Shown: positions 15,612-23,830 of the stretch, piece after piece
How positions within the stretch are numbered: position 1 is the stretch's first letter
Layout: every line of letters starts with the position of its first letter
From: Ferrimonas sediminum
Lineage (GTDB): Bacteria > Pseudomonadota > Gammaproteobacteria > Enterobacterales > Shewanellaceae
Assembly: GCF_900100175.1 (NCBI RefSeq)
Contig: NZ_FNEM01000001.1
Coordinates: forward strand, 124,001-188,000
Reading direction: 5' to 3'
Length of the DNA stretch: 64,000 bases
The notes under the pieces: generated by a model
What the model was told of the DNA's origin: nothing
What the model saw: the letters and a program-made list of their open reading frames with translations, nothing else
Databases searched by the model: none
Program-made: the position numbers and the translations under genes

Positions 15612-18356
15612 TCAGTGGGCCTGATCCCAATTGTCACCCACCCCGGCTTCGGCGATCAAAGGCACGTCCAGTTCGGCGGCGGTGGACATCAGATCGCACA
15701 GGGCGTTCCGGTGGGCGTCGGCAACCGACTCTTTGACTTCGAACACCAGTTCATCGTGCACCTGCATCAGCATGCGAATCTCATCATTGCACTGGGCATC
15801 CAGATAGCCGGCGACGTCGATCATCGCCCGCTTAATGATGTCGGCGGCGGTGCCCTGCATCGGCGCATTGATGGCGGTGCGCTCGGCAGCCTGTTGTCGC
15901 ATCTTATTGCGGGCGTTGATGTCCGGCAGATGCAGACGACGGCCAAACAGGGTCTCGACGTACTGCTGTTCGTGGGCCTGCTTGCGGGTTTTCTCCATAT
16001 AGGCCTTCACACCGGGGTAGCGGTCGAAGTAGACGTCGATGTAGCGCTGGGCTTCGCCGCGGGCAATACCCAGCTGCTTGGCCAGACCAAAAGCGGACAT
16101 GCCGTAGATCAGGCCGAAATTGACGGCCTTGGCCCGGCGGCGCTGCTCACTGCTGACCTCGTCGAAGGCGACGCCAAATACCTCGGCGGCGGTGGCGCGG
16201 TGAACGTCTTTGCCGTGGGCGAAGGCGTCCAGCAGGCCGCTGTCCTGGGACAGATGCGCCATGATTCTCAGCTCAATCTGGGAGTAGTCAATGGCCAGCA
16301 GCTTATAGCCCTTAGGGGCGATGAAGGCCTGGCGAATGCGCCGTCCCTGTTCACTGCGAATCGGAATGTTCTGCAGGTTGGGATCGGAGCTGGACAGGCG
16401 GCCGGTGGCCGTGACAGCCTGGTGATAGGAGGTGTGTACCCGGCCACTGTTCTGGACCATCAACGGCAGTTTGTCGGTATAGGTGCTTTTCAGCTTGGCC
16501 AGGCTACGATGCTCCAGGATCAGCTTGGGCAGCTCATAGTCCTGGGCCAGATCCTGCAGCACCTCTTCGGCAGTGGAAGGGGCCCCTTTTGGGGTCTTCT
16601 TTAATACCGGGTAGCCGAGTTTTTCAAACAGTATCCGTTGCAGTTGCTTGGTAGAGGAGAGGTTGAAACTCTCGCCGGCCAGCTCATGGGCCTGCTGTTC
16701 CAGTGAATCCAGCAGGTTGCCGATTTCGCTGCTTTGTTGGTGCAGCAGGTCGCTGTCCAACAGGACGCCCTGGCGCTCGATGGCAGACAGAATCGGCACC
16801 AGAGGCATCTCGATGTCGCGGAATACCCGGTAACAGTCGGGCTGCTGTTGCAGCCGGGGCAGTAGGTGCCGATGCAATTGCAGGGTAATGACCGCATCCT
16901 CGGCGGCATAGGGGGCGGCCTGCTCCAACTCAATCTGGTTGAAGGTTTTTTGCTTGGCGCCTTTACCGGCAATCTCTTCGAAGTGAACGGTTTTGTGGCT
17001 CAGGTATTTGAGTGCCAGGTCGTCCATATTGTGTTTGCTGGCGGTACTGTTGAAGCAGTAAGACTCCAGCATGGTGTCAAACTCGATCCCCTTCAACTCG
17101 ATGCCATAACGGGCCAGAACCGACATGTCGTATTTGAGGTTCTGACCGACTTTGTGTTTGTCCGGGTTTTCCAGCAAGGGTTTGAGACGGCTCAGTACCT
17201 GATCCCGGTCCAGCTGTTGTGGTGCTCCGTCGTAGTCATGGGTCAGCGGCAGGTAGGCGCCCCGGTCGACGTCGACGGCGAAGCTGATGCCCACCAGCTC
17301 CGCTTCCATGTAGTTGAGGCTGGTGGTCTCGGTGTCAAAGGCGAACAGTTCTGCCTGGCTGAGTTTGTCAAACCACAGGTCCCACTGTGCCTGGGTCAGG
17401 ATGGTGTCGTGCTCAAAGGCGGTCGCTTCTGTGGCACGATTGTCACCACTGTTGCCGGTGGAGGCATTGGCTCCGCCATCCAGCAACTCAGCCAGCCAAC
17501 GCTTGAACTCCATTTCGCCAAACAACTTGATCAGGGCATCTTTATCGGCCGAGATCACCTTCAGGTCATCGATGGTTTCGGTCAGTGACACATCCAGTTT
17601 GATGGTCGCCAACAGATAGGAGAGCCTGGCGGCTTCTTCATTTTCCCGTAGTTTTTTCGGCATGGTTTTGGCGCCGCGAAAGCCCAGTTCCGCCACCGCA
17701 TCCGGGTCGCCATAGATGGCGTCCAGGCCGCCGATGCCCTGCAGCATTGCCAGGGCGGTTTTCTCTCCGACGCCGGGCAGGCCGGGAATGTTATCCACTT
17801 TATCGCCCATCATCGCCAGTAGGTCGATGATCAGCTCCGGGCCGACCCCGAATTTGTCGATTACACCCTGGGGATCCATGACGGTATCGGTCATGGTATT
17901 AATCAGGGTGATGTTGTCGGTGACCAGCTGGGCCATGTCCTTGTCGCCGGTGCTGATCACCACTTTATGTCCTGCGCGCTCAGCCTGTCTGGCCAGGGTG
18001 CCGATGACGTCGTCTGCCTCCACACCTTCGATCATGATCAGCGGCAATCCCATAGCCCGGATGATGTCGTGTACCGGCTGTATCTGACAACGCAGATCGT
18101 CAGGCATAGAGGGGCGTTGCGCCTTATATTCCGGATAGATATCGTCCCGGAAAGTCTTGCCCTTGGCATCGAACACCACCGCCAGATGACCGGGGTTAAA
18201 TTGGCGGATCAGGCTGCGCAACATGTTGATGACCCCATACACGGCACCGGTGGGTTCGCCTTTGGAGTTGGTCAGGTGCGGTGGCGCATGGAAGGCGCGA
18301 TACAGATAGGAGGAGCCGTCGACGAGGACTAAAGGATTTTCAGGTAGCTGAGCCAT
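15612..18356 (-). CDS. polA: DNA polymerase I
   Basis: A 914-residue repair and Okazaki-fragment polymerase (E. coli: 928). Three domains are visible in order: the 5'-3' exonuclease (residues 1-290; [34 protein letters not shown]), the 3'-5' exonuclease (about 315-500; FDTETTSLN with the metal-binding Asp and Glu, then ALKYLSHK), and the polymerase (520-914; [14 protein letters not shown] motif [15 protein letters not shown] motif [11 protein letters not shown] motif C). All catalytic carboxylates are present, so all three activities should be intact. The ribosome site is weak. Unusually, DnaA-box-like and GATC sites crowd the upstream region. Confidence 0.98.
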   Translation of the reverse strand: MAQLPENPLVLVDGSSYLYRAFHAPPHLTNSKGEPTGAVYGVINMLRSLIRQFNPGHLAVVFDAKGKTFRDDIYPEYKAQRPSMPDDLRCQIQPVHDIIRAMGLPLIMIEGVEADDVIGTLARQAERAGHKVVISTGDKDMAQLVTDNITLINTMTDTVMDPQGVIDKFGVGPELIIDLLAMMGDKVDNIPGLPGVGEKTALAMLQGIGGLDAIYGDPDAVAELGFRGAKTMPKKLRENEEAARLSYLLATIKLDVSLTETIDDLKVISADKDALIKLFGEMEFKRWLAELLDGGANASTGNSGDNRATEATAFEHDTILTQAQWDLWFDKLSQAELFAFDTETTSLNYMEAELVGISFAVDVDRGAYLPLTHDYDGAPQQLDRDQVLSRLKPLLENPDKHKVGQNLKYDMSVLARYGIELKGIEFDTMLESYCFNSTASKHNMDDLALKYLSHKTVHFEEIAGKGAKQKTFNQIELEQAAPYAAEDAVITLQLHRHLLPRLQQQPDCYRVFRDIEMPLVPILSAIERQGVLLDSDLLHQQSSEIGNLLDSLEQQAHELAGESFNLSSTKQLQRILFEKLGYPVLKKTPKGAPSTAEEVLQDLAQDYELPKLILEHRSLAKLKSTYTDKLPLMVQNSGRVHTSYHQAVTATGRLSSSDPNLQNIPIRSEQGRRIRQAFIAPKGYKLLAIDYSQIELRIMAHLSQDSGLLDAFAHGKDVHRATAAEVFGVAFDEVSSEQRRRAKAVNFGLIYGMSAFGLAKQLGIARGEAQRYIDVYFDRYPGVKAYMEKTRKQAHEQQYVETLFGRRLHLPDINARNKMRQQAAERTAINAPMQGTAADIIKRAMIDVAGYLDAQCNDEIRMLMQVHDELVFEVKESVADAHRNALCDLMSTAAELDVPLIAEAGVGDNWDQAH

Positions 18357-18426
18357 GGGGATACTGAGTAATAGAAGAGTTGGCTAAGGATGCCATGAGC
18401 GTGCCAATTTCGCCAGTCGTCGCGCA

Positions 18427-18625
18427 TTTTCCACAGAGTTATCAACAGCCGAGACAAAAAGTTCATTCTGTGGATAAATCTGTGTGTTACTGGGTAAATA
18501 GAGGGATCCAACGAAAACGCGATCGAGATCAACGAATTCACTGTTCTTTATGTTTTTCAATTGGTTATAAAGTTGATCTGCGGCGATCTTGCGCACCGAT
18601 CCGCTCCATCCCGTTTTGTGGATAT
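18427..18625. other. DnaA-box and GATC cluster upstream of polA
   Basis: Within 200 bases lie one perfect DnaA box (TGTGGATAA, 18469-18477) and three with a single mismatch (TTTTCCACA 18427-18435, TTATCAACA 18439-18447, TGTGGATAT 18617-18625). Six GATC sites fall between 18505 and 18601 (18505, 18521, 18527, 18575, 18585, 18598), with a seventh at 18736. An A/T-rich stretch follows at 18749-18787. The rest of the 458-base polA-elbB gap holds both promoters and no gene that can be supported. DnaA/SeqA control of polA, or an origin-like or titration site, is inference. Confidence 0.6.
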
Positions 18626-18814
18626 TGCTATTTGCGTCTAAGTTGGCAGAGGGTGCCTTGTAAGGCTTGAAAACTGCTGGAATGCCATCCGACATCTGGC
18701 GAAATAAGTTAGCATAAAAAATCGCCATGTATAGAGATCGGTGTTAACAAATTAGCAATATTTGGCTATATAATTATTACTTTTTAGTCTCTAATGGAAT
18801 AAGAGGAGAAGCTG

Positions 18815-19471
18815 ATGAAACGGATCGCAGTGGTACTCAGTGGTTGCGGGGTGTTTGACGGATCGGAGATCCATGAGTCGGTACTGACGATGCTGGCCAT
18901 AGAACGTAATGGAGCGGAATATCAGTGCTTTGCTCCGGACGTTGAGCAACTGCATGTGGTCAACCACCTCAGCGGTGAAGTGGTCGAGGGCGAGGTGCGA
19001 AACTGCCTGGTGGAGGCCGCCCGCATTGCCCGCGGCCAGATTCGGCCACTGTCGGAGTTGCATGTGGGGGAGTTTGACGCGCTGGTGGTGCCAGGCGGCT
19101 TCGGTGCGGCCAAAAACTTGTGTGATTTTGCCCTGGCCGGTACCGAGTGCCAGTTGAGCGAGGCGATGATGGTGGCGGCAACAGGATTTGCACAGGCGGG
19201 TAAGCCCGCCGGTTATCTGTGCATCAGTCCGGTGATGCTGCCACGGATCTATGGTGACGGGGTCGAGGGGACCATAGGCACGGATCATCAAACCGCGGCG
19301 GCGTTCAATGCCATGGGCGGACAGCACCACCCCTGTGCGGTGGAGGCGATCCATGTCGACCGGCGGCATAAGGTGGTAACAACGCCGGCCTACATGCTGG
19401 CCGATAGCTTGTCCCAGGCGGCGGAAGGGATCGATGCCTTGGTGGTGAAGCTGCTGGCTCTGTGTGAGTGA
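18815..19471 (+). CDS. elbB: Isoprenoid biosynthesis glyoxalase ElbB
   Basis: A 218-residue member of the DJ-1/PfpI-like family (YhbL/ElbB), a class I glutamine-amidotransferase-like fold with reported glyoxalase activity. Seen: RIAVVLSGCGVFDGSEIHE at the N-terminus, FAPDVEQLHVVNH, and VVPGGFGAAKNLCDFA, then CISPVMLP carrying the likely nucleophilic cysteine, and VVTTPAYML near the end. AAGAGGAGAAG gives a very strong ribosome site before ATG 18815. Its physiological role remains loosely defined. It converges on the RyhB-like RNA, whose terminator begins a few bases after this stop. Confidence 0.92.
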   Translation: MKRIAVVLSGCGVFDGSEIHESVLTMLAIERNGAEYQCFAPDVEQLHVVNHLSGEVVEGEVRNCLVEAARIARGQIRPLSELHVGEFDALVVPGGFGAAKNLCDFALAGTECQLSEAMMVAATGFAQAGKPAGYLCISPVMLPRIYGDGVEGTIGTDHQTAAAFNAMGGQHHPCAVEAIHVDRRHKVVTTPAYMLADSLSQAAEGIDALVVKLLALCE

Positions 19472-19477
19472 AGGGCA

Positions 19478-19575
19478 AAAAAAATGGCCAGCGATCGATG
19501 CTGGCCAAACCGTGTGAGCAATGCTGTGAGCTAAAACACCACCGACGTCTATTTGGTGGATAAGAGTTGGAACGC
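19478..19575 (-). ncRNA. ryhB: RyhB-like iron-responsive small RNA
   Basis: A predicted 98-nucleotide minus-strand RNA. Its core GCATTGCTCACA (plus-strand positions 19513-19524) matches the RyhB seed region recalled from E. coli (ACATTGCTCACATTG). A terminator hairpin follows (TGGCCAGC / GCTGGCCA plus eight T), as in RyhB (AGCCAGC...GCTGGCT). A strong promoter overlaps a Fur-box-like sequence. RyhB-type RNAs pair with and destabilise mRNAs of iron-using proteins when iron is short (family knowledge). The 5' half does not resemble E. coli RyhB, as expected for a distant homologue. The RNA ends are predicted. Confidence 0.75.
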
Positions 19576-19580
19576 AGTTA

Positions 19581-19609
19581 AATAATAACTGTTCTCATTC
19601 TCATTGCAA
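19581..19609 (-). promoter_or_regulatory. Fur-controlled promoter of the RyhB-like RNA
   Basis: -35 TTGCAA (19604-19609), a 16-base spacer and -10 TATTAT (19582-19587) on the minus strand. The spacer reads AATGAGAATGAGAACAGTT: its left half fits AATGANAAT of the Fur box exactly and its right half is degenerate. Upstream A tracts (positions about 19623-19641) look like an UP element, as expected for a strong sRNA promoter. Confidence 0.65.
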
Positions 19610-19694
19610 CCCTTTGTTGTCGTTTTTTTGAGGCTTTTTTTGTTGCCCCGACGGCGATGAACGGTGCATCTGAGGGAAGGGGCGTTTGCGGCGC

Positions 19695-19752
19695 AAAAAA
19701 ATGGCCAGCGATCGATGCTGGCCAAACCGTGTGGGTAATGCGGTGCGCTAAG
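19695..19752 (-). repeat. Second RyhB-like 3' module, at the 3' end of the GNAT gene
   Basis: Bases 19695-19733 are identical to 19478-19516 (39 bp: T tract, the whole terminator hairpin and the CACACGG segment). The next 18 bases differ at 4 positions, giving GCATTACCCACA instead of GCATTGCTCACA. No Fur box or convincing promoter is seen directly upstream, so the module would be made as the 3' end of the GNAT/HD/yhhQ transcript, which it also terminates. It may be a 3'-UTR-derived RNA, a sponge, or simply a duplicated terminator. Confidence 0.8.
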
Positions 19753-19842
19753 GACCAACAGGGGCGCTCAGGTGGTGAAGTATTGGAGTTTACTCAAGTG
19801 GTCGCTCCTTTCATCCTCACTGCGTCCGCTATCGGTTATTTT

Positions 19843-20274
19843 TTACAAACTCTTTTCCAGAAGGATGCGGTAATCCAATGGCGTGTCACTGGCTCGCTCC
19901 ATGTCCACCAGATGGTAGCCCTTGCCCAGCAGCATCCGCAGCATGGCCGGGTAGCGGTTGCGGCTCTTCACCTTGATCAGGCTGTAGCCCTGTTCGGCCA
20001 CCCATTGTTCCTGGCCTTGCAACAGCGCTTTGGCGATCCCCAGGCCACGAAAGTCCGGCAATACGGCCCCAAGCCAGGAGTAAAAATCGGTCTCATTGAG
20101 GGCGTAACCCACTTTGAACGCCGCCGCTTCGCCTTCGACTTCGGCAATCTGAATCAGGTGCGGTACGTCATTCAGCCGTTGTTGATAGGTTTCCAGCGGG
20201 TAGGGGCGATCCAACTCCGGCACCTGTTCGACCAGAGCCATTACTTCTTCAATACTGCCTGTACGCCAGTTCAT
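19843..20274 (-). CDS. GNAT family N-acetyltransferase
   Basis: A 143-residue acetyltransferase. ATG 20274 is preferred because AGGAG lies 9 bases upstream; an ATG at 20283 overlaps that site. The acetyl-CoA pyrophosphate loop is seen as LPDFRGLGIAKALLQGQEQWV (motif A, R/QxxGxG/A form), followed by KSRNRYPAMLRMLLGKGYHLV, typical of motif B. The substrate is unknown. It is the third gene of a leftward unit yhhQ-HD-GNAT, with only 12 bases separating it from the HD gene. Its transcript would end in the RyhB-like module. Confidence 0.88.
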   Translation of the reverse strand: MNWRTGSIEEVMALVEQVPELDRPYPLETYQQRLNDVPHLIQIAEVEGEAAAFKVGYALNETDFYSWLGAVLPDFRGLGIAKALLQGQEQWVAEQGYSLIKVKSRNRYPAMLRMLLGKGYHLVDMERASDTPLDYRILLEKSL

Positions 20275-20286
20275 GTGGTACATCTC

Positions 20287-20931
20287 CTACTCCGGAAGTT
20301 CAGATTTTAGTTGATCAATAAAGCTTTCCATCCAGCGCCAACGACGTTCGCCCTCCTGGCGACCGGCGACGGTTTTCAGTTGCCCCGGCAGGTGTTGCAG
20401 CTTAACGAAAAAATGGTCCAGGCTGTAGCGGTTGTCGTCATACTCCCGCTGTTCGGCGAAGGGATCCTGGCCGTGATACAGCTCGCTCTGCCATTGTCCC
20501 CCCAGCATCAGACACCGTGCGGTGCCGATGGCACCCAGGGCATCGAGGCGATCGGCATCTTGCAGCACCCGGGCTTCCAGGGTGGTGGTTTCCAGGCCCG
20601 CAGACCAGCTGTGGCTGGCGATGGCGTGGTGGATGGGTGGCAGCAGGGACTCGGGGTAGCCCTGTTGGCTTAACCATTGAATGGCGGCATCGGCACTGAG
20701 GGTTGAGGCCTGACTGCGGCGGGGATCCCGCTTGTCTACGGAGACGCAATCGTGAAGGTAGGCCGCCGGCAGCAACACATCCAGTTGGGCGGCCTCGGCC
20801 CGTCCCAGCTTGTCGGCGGTGGCCACGACCCTCAGGACATGATCCAGGTCGTGAGCGGCATCGCTTTGGTTCTCGGACAGCCAGGCCAGGCTGGCTGTGA
20901 TCAGTGAATCATTGAAATGCCGCAGGCTCAT
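20287..20931 (-). CDS. HD-domain phosphohydrolase, YedJ-like
   Basis: A 214-residue HD-superfamily metal-dependent phosphohydrolase. The metal ligands are visible: HDLDH (about residues 27-31), YLHDC (about 58-62) and DADRLDALGAIG (about 124-135). The overall form resembles E. coli YedJ. The substrate is not known; nucleotide or phosphoester hydrolysis is inferred. Its start overlaps the yhhQ stop by one base (TAATG), which implies translational coupling. Confidence 0.85.
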   Translation of the reverse strand: MSLRHFNDSLITASLAWLSENQSDAAHDLDHVLRVVATADKLGRAEAAQLDVLLPAAYLHDCVSVDKRDPRRSQASTLSADAAIQWLSQQGYPESLLPPIHHAIASHSWSAGLETTTLEARVLQDADRLDALGAIGTARCLMLGGQWQSELYHGQDPFAEQREYDDNRYSLDHFFVKLQHLPGQLKTVAGRQEGERRWRWMESFIDQLKSELPE

Positions 20932-21596
20932 TAGGCGAGGGTCCTTTGTATTGAGTTGTCTGACAGCAAGATACGGTCCGACAGAAATTTCAGTAAAACG
21001 CCATAAGCTGGCAGAAACAGTCCCAGACTGATCAGCAACTTAAAGCCATAGTCGACGCAGGCGATCTCCGGCCAGTGGCTGGCCATAAAGGGATCCGAGC
21101 TGGCATAGAATGCCACTGAAAAGAACACCAGGGTATCGATCAGGTTCCCAAAAATGGTGGATGCCGCGGGCGCAACCCACCATTGTCTGGTCTGGCGCAG
21201 TCGAGCGAACACCTTGATGTCCATTAACTGGCCGAACAGGTAGGCGGCGAAGCTGGCGAAGGCGATGCGGGCGACGAAGGTATTGAAGCTCATCAGCCCC
21301 TCGCTGCCCTGGAACTGGCCCTCAAAGAACAAAACGGAGATGACGTAGCTGGCCAGCAGTGCCGGCATCATGGCCCCAAAGATGATTTTACGGGCCGATG
21401 AGGCACCAAAAATCCGCACCGTCAGATCCGTGGCCAGATAGACAAAGGGAAAACTGAAGGCGCCCCAGGTGGTATGCAGACCAAAGATCTGGAACGGGAG
21501 TTGCACCAGATAGTTGCTGGCGGTAATAACAATAATGTGAAAGCTGACCAGAATGATCAGGGCGCGTTTCACCTGCGCCGCGGTAAGTTGCAACAT
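20931..21596 (-). CDS. yhhQ: Queuosine precursor transporter YhhQ
   Basis: A 221-residue inner membrane protein of the YhhQ / DUF165 / vitamin-uptake-like ECF S-component family, which imports preQ0/preQ1 for tRNA queuosine. Several hydrophobic helices are seen; family-typical motifs are FPFVYLATDLTVRIFG, the helix LFGQLMDIKVF, and NLIDTLVFFSVAFYA. The ribosome site AAGGTGA before ATG 21596 is itself part of a probable preQ1 riboswitch, which fits the function. First gene of the yhhQ-HD-GNAT unit. Confidence 0.95.
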   Translation of the reverse strand: MLQLTAAQVKRALIILVSFHIIVITASNYLVQLPFQIFGLHTTWGAFSFPFVYLATDLTVRIFGASSARKIIFGAMMPALLASYVISVLFFEGQFQGSEGLMSFNTFVARIAFASFAAYLFGQLMDIKVFARLRQTRQWWVAPAASTIFGNLIDTLVFFSVAFYASSDPFMASHWPEIACVDYGFKLLISLGLFLPAYGVLLKFLSDRILLSDNSIQRTLA

Positions 21597-21600
21597 AATG

Positions 21601-21633
21601 TCACCTTTTTGGTAAGCGGGGTGAGGGAACCCG
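21601..21633 (-). promoter_or_regulatory. Candidate preQ1-I riboswitch controlling yhhQ
   Basis: The minus-strand leader reads CGGGTTCCCTCACCCCG, then CTTACCAAAAAGGTGA, which ends in the yhhQ ribosome site. The layout equals the preQ1-I class: a short G/C stem (CGGG/CCCG), a pyrimidine loop, and an A-rich tail whose last bases (GGTGA) can pair back to the loop (TCACC) as a pseudoknot. It closely resembles the translational T. tengcongensis aptamer as recalled. Ligand binding would hide the ribosome site. Confidence 0.7.
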
Positions 21634-21669
21634 AAAGACTGAATGCCTGACCGTTGTCAGGGGGCGCAA

Positions 21670-21697
21670 ATTATAGCCAGCCAAAACCAAAAAACAA
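21670..21697 (-). promoter_or_regulatory. yhhQ promoter
   Basis: Perfect -10 TATAAT (21670-21675), a 16-base spacer and -35 TTGTTT (21692-21697) on the minus strand. This predicts a leader of about 65 nucleotides that holds a CCTGAC/GTCAGG hairpin and then the preQ1-like element. Confidence 0.7.
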
Positions 21698-21779
21698 GAG
21701 GGGAAGGGGGAGTCGATCAATAGGCTTATGTGCGGTGCAGTGGCATAATGAGCGCCATTATGGCTCGAGAGGCGAAGAG

Positions 21780-23027
21780 ATGGCACAGCAGGATTGTTGC
21801 AGCCAGCCGGGACTGATGCTCCCGGCGGCCGCGTTGGAAAAGATGTACGGCGCCTGTGAACCCCTGATTCAGGTTGAAGAGGTGGCCCTGGAGGAAGCGG
21901 TAGGCCGGGTATTGGCTCAGGACGTGTGTTCTGCCATCGACCTGCCTGGGTTTGATAACTCCTCCATGGACGGTTACGCCGTGCGGGCGGCCGAGGTAGT
22001 GCAGGGGCAGCCGCTGGCCATCGCCGGCAAGGCGTTTGCCGGGTTACCCTTTGACGATGACGTGCCAGCCGGTGCCTGTGTCCGCATCATGACCGGTGCC
22101 CCGTTGCCGCCGCAGATGGACGCCATCATCATGCAGGAAGAAGCCGACGCCGAGGGGGATCAGGTTCGATTCCGGGTTGAGGTGGAACCGGGCTTCTTCG
22201 TTCGTCATCGCGGCAGCGAGCTTAAGCAGGGGCAGCAGGTGCTGGCACGCGGTACCCGCATCGGTGCCGCCGAGATCGGGGTTCTGGCCACGGTGGGCCA
22301 TGGCCGGGTCCAGGTGCTGAAGCCGTTGACGGTGGCCCTGTTCTCCACCGGTGATGAGCTGGTGCCTCCCGGGCAACCGCTGCAGGCCGGTCAGATTTAT
22401 GACTCCAACCGCCATGCCCTGAGAACCATGTTGCAGGCCATGGGCGCCCAGGTGATCGACCTTGGGGTGATTGCCGATGATCTCGAGCAGGTTCGCGATG
22501 CCTTCCGCCGCGCCGATGAGCTGGCCGATGTGGTGGTGACCTCCGGCGGTGTCTCTGTCGGTGAAGCCGACTACATCAAGGTGGTGTTGGATGAGATGGG
22601 CAAGATTAACTTCTGGAAGCTGGCCATCAAGCCCGGCAAGCCGTTTGCCTTTGGCAAGCTGCCGAACTCCTGGTTCTGTGGTCTGCCGGGCAACCCGGTC
22701 TCCTCGATGGTGACCTGTTACCAGTTGGTGCAGCCGTTCCTGCAGCATCTGGGCGGCGAGCAGCGCCAGCAGGCGCTGACCCTGACCGCCACCCTGACCG
22801 ACCGCATTCGCAAGAAGCCCGGGCGGCAGGAGTACCAGCGAGGGGTGTTGTCCCGTGACAGCGACGGCCAGCTGCGGGTGGAGACCACCGGCGCGCAGGG
22901 ATCGGACATGACCACCTCCATGAGCCGGGCCAACTGCTTTATCGTGCTGGCTCGGGATGAGGGCGGCCTGGAGCCCGGTGCTCAGGTGTCGGTAGAGCCC
23001 TTCAATCAGGTTCTGGGGGGCTTGTGA
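21780..23027 (+). CDS. moeA: Molybdopterin molybdotransferase MoeA
   Basis: A 415-residue enzyme that inserts molybdate into adenylated molybdopterin (E. coli MoeA: 411). ATG 21780 follows GAGGCGAAGAG; the open frame extends 42 codons upstream without support and into the yhhQ promoter. Seen: DLPGFDNSSMDGYAVR (the conserved Asp and Ser region), RIMTGAPLP, FSTGDELV, the MPT-binding domain with IYDSNRHAL, VVVTSGGVSVGEADY, and GLPGNPVSSMV. The C-terminal domain IV is present (to GGL). It overlaps moeB by one base. Confidence 0.97.
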   Translation: MAQQDCCSQPGLMLPAAALEKMYGACEPLIQVEEVALEEAVGRVLAQDVCSAIDLPGFDNSSMDGYAVRAAEVVQGQPLAIAGKAFAGLPFDDDVPAGACVRIMTGAPLPPQMDAIIMQEEADAEGDQVRFRVEVEPGFFVRHRGSELKQGQQVLARGTRIGAAEIGVLATVGHGRVQVLKPLTVALFSTGDELVPPGQPLQAGQIYDSNRHALRTMLQAMGAQVIDLGVIADDLEQVRDAFRRADELADVVVTSGGVSVGEADYIKVVLDEMGKINFWKLAIKPGKPFAFGKLPNSWFCGLPGNPVSSMVTCYQLVQPFLQHLGGEQRQQALTLTATLTDRIRKKPGRQEYQRGVLSRDSDGQLRVETTGAQGSDMTTSMSRANCFIVLARDEGGLEPGAQVSVEPFNQVLGGL

Positions 23028-23779
23028 TGGAGATTTTGTCTGATCAGGAGATGATGCGTTACAACCGTCAGATCGTGATTCCCGCGTTCGACCTCGACGG
23101 TCAGGAAGCCCTCAAGCAGGCCCGCATCCTGGTAATTGGTGTCGGCGGTCTGGGCTGCGGGGCGGCTCAGTATCTGGCGGCGGCCGGGGCGGGTCGGTTG
23201 ACCCTGGTGGATTTTGATCATGTGGAGACCCACAACCTGCAGCGTCAGATTCTGCATACCGATGCCCGGGTCGGCATGAACAAGGCCCAGTCCGCCCGCA
23301 GTGCCATTGCCGAACTCAACCCCCACGTCGAGGTGGCGGTGATCGAGCATAAGCTCGATGCCGAGCAGTTGGCGCAGCAGGTGGCAGAACACAGCATCGT
23401 CCTGGATTGCACCGACAACCTGGATACCCGCAATCAATTAAACCAGGCGTGTTTCAATGCCAAAGTGCCACTGGTGTCCGGGGCGGCGATCCGCATGGAG
23501 GGGCTGGTGACGGTGTTGAATTACGCCGACGATCAGCCGTGTTATCACTGTTTTTCCGCTATGTTTGGCAACCAGCAGCTGTCCTGTGTCGAAAGTGGCA
23601 TCCTGGCGCCGGTGGTGGGACTGGTCGCCTGCATTCAGGCCACCGAAGCGATCAAGCAGTTGTCCGGCATGGGCAAGCCGCTGCATGGCCGTATGTTGAT
23701 GATCGACGCCATGACTATGCAATTTCGGGAGATGAAGGTGCCTAAGGCGCCGGGCTGCAAGGTGTGCGGCCAGGATTAA
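23027..23779 (+). CDS. moeB: Molybdopterin-synthase adenylyltransferase MoeB
   Basis: A 250-residue E1-like enzyme that adenylates the C-terminal Gly-Gly of MoaD. Start ATG 23027 overlaps the moeA stop (TGATG). Nucleotide-binding loop VIGVGGLGCGAAQYL; DFDHVETHNLQRQ with the catalytic Asp and Arg; DCTDNLDTRNQLN; zinc cysteines CYHC and CKVC. It acts with moaD and moaE of the leftward cluster at 29 kb. A terminator follows. Confidence 0.96.
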   Translation: MEILSDQEMMRYNRQIVIPAFDLDGQEALKQARILVIGVGGLGCGAAQYLAAAGAGRLTLVDFDHVETHNLQRQILHTDARVGMNKAQSARSAIAELNPHVEVAVIEHKLDAEQLAQQVAEHSIVLDCTDNLDTRNQLNQACFNAKVPLVSGAAIRMEGLVTVLNYADDQPCYHCFSAMFGNQQLSCVESGILAPVVGLVACIQATEAIKQLSGMGKPLHGRMLMIDAMTMQFREMKVPKAPGCKVCGQD

Positions 23780-23797
23780 TCGCTCTATCGAGACAAT

Positions 23798-23822
23798 AAG
23801 GCGCCAATGGCGCCTTTTTTTG
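23798..23822 (+). terminator. Terminator after moeAB
   Basis: Stem AAGGCGCC / GGCGCCTT with an AAT loop and a T run. Confidence 0.88.
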
Positions 23823-23830
23823 TGTCTGAG

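Noticed and set aside
18384-18728. 114-residue frame on the minus strand just upstream of polA
   Set aside because: No ribosome site before its ATG and no recognisable family motif. It covers the DnaA-box and GATC cluster, which explains the local sequence better. It remains possible but is not supported.
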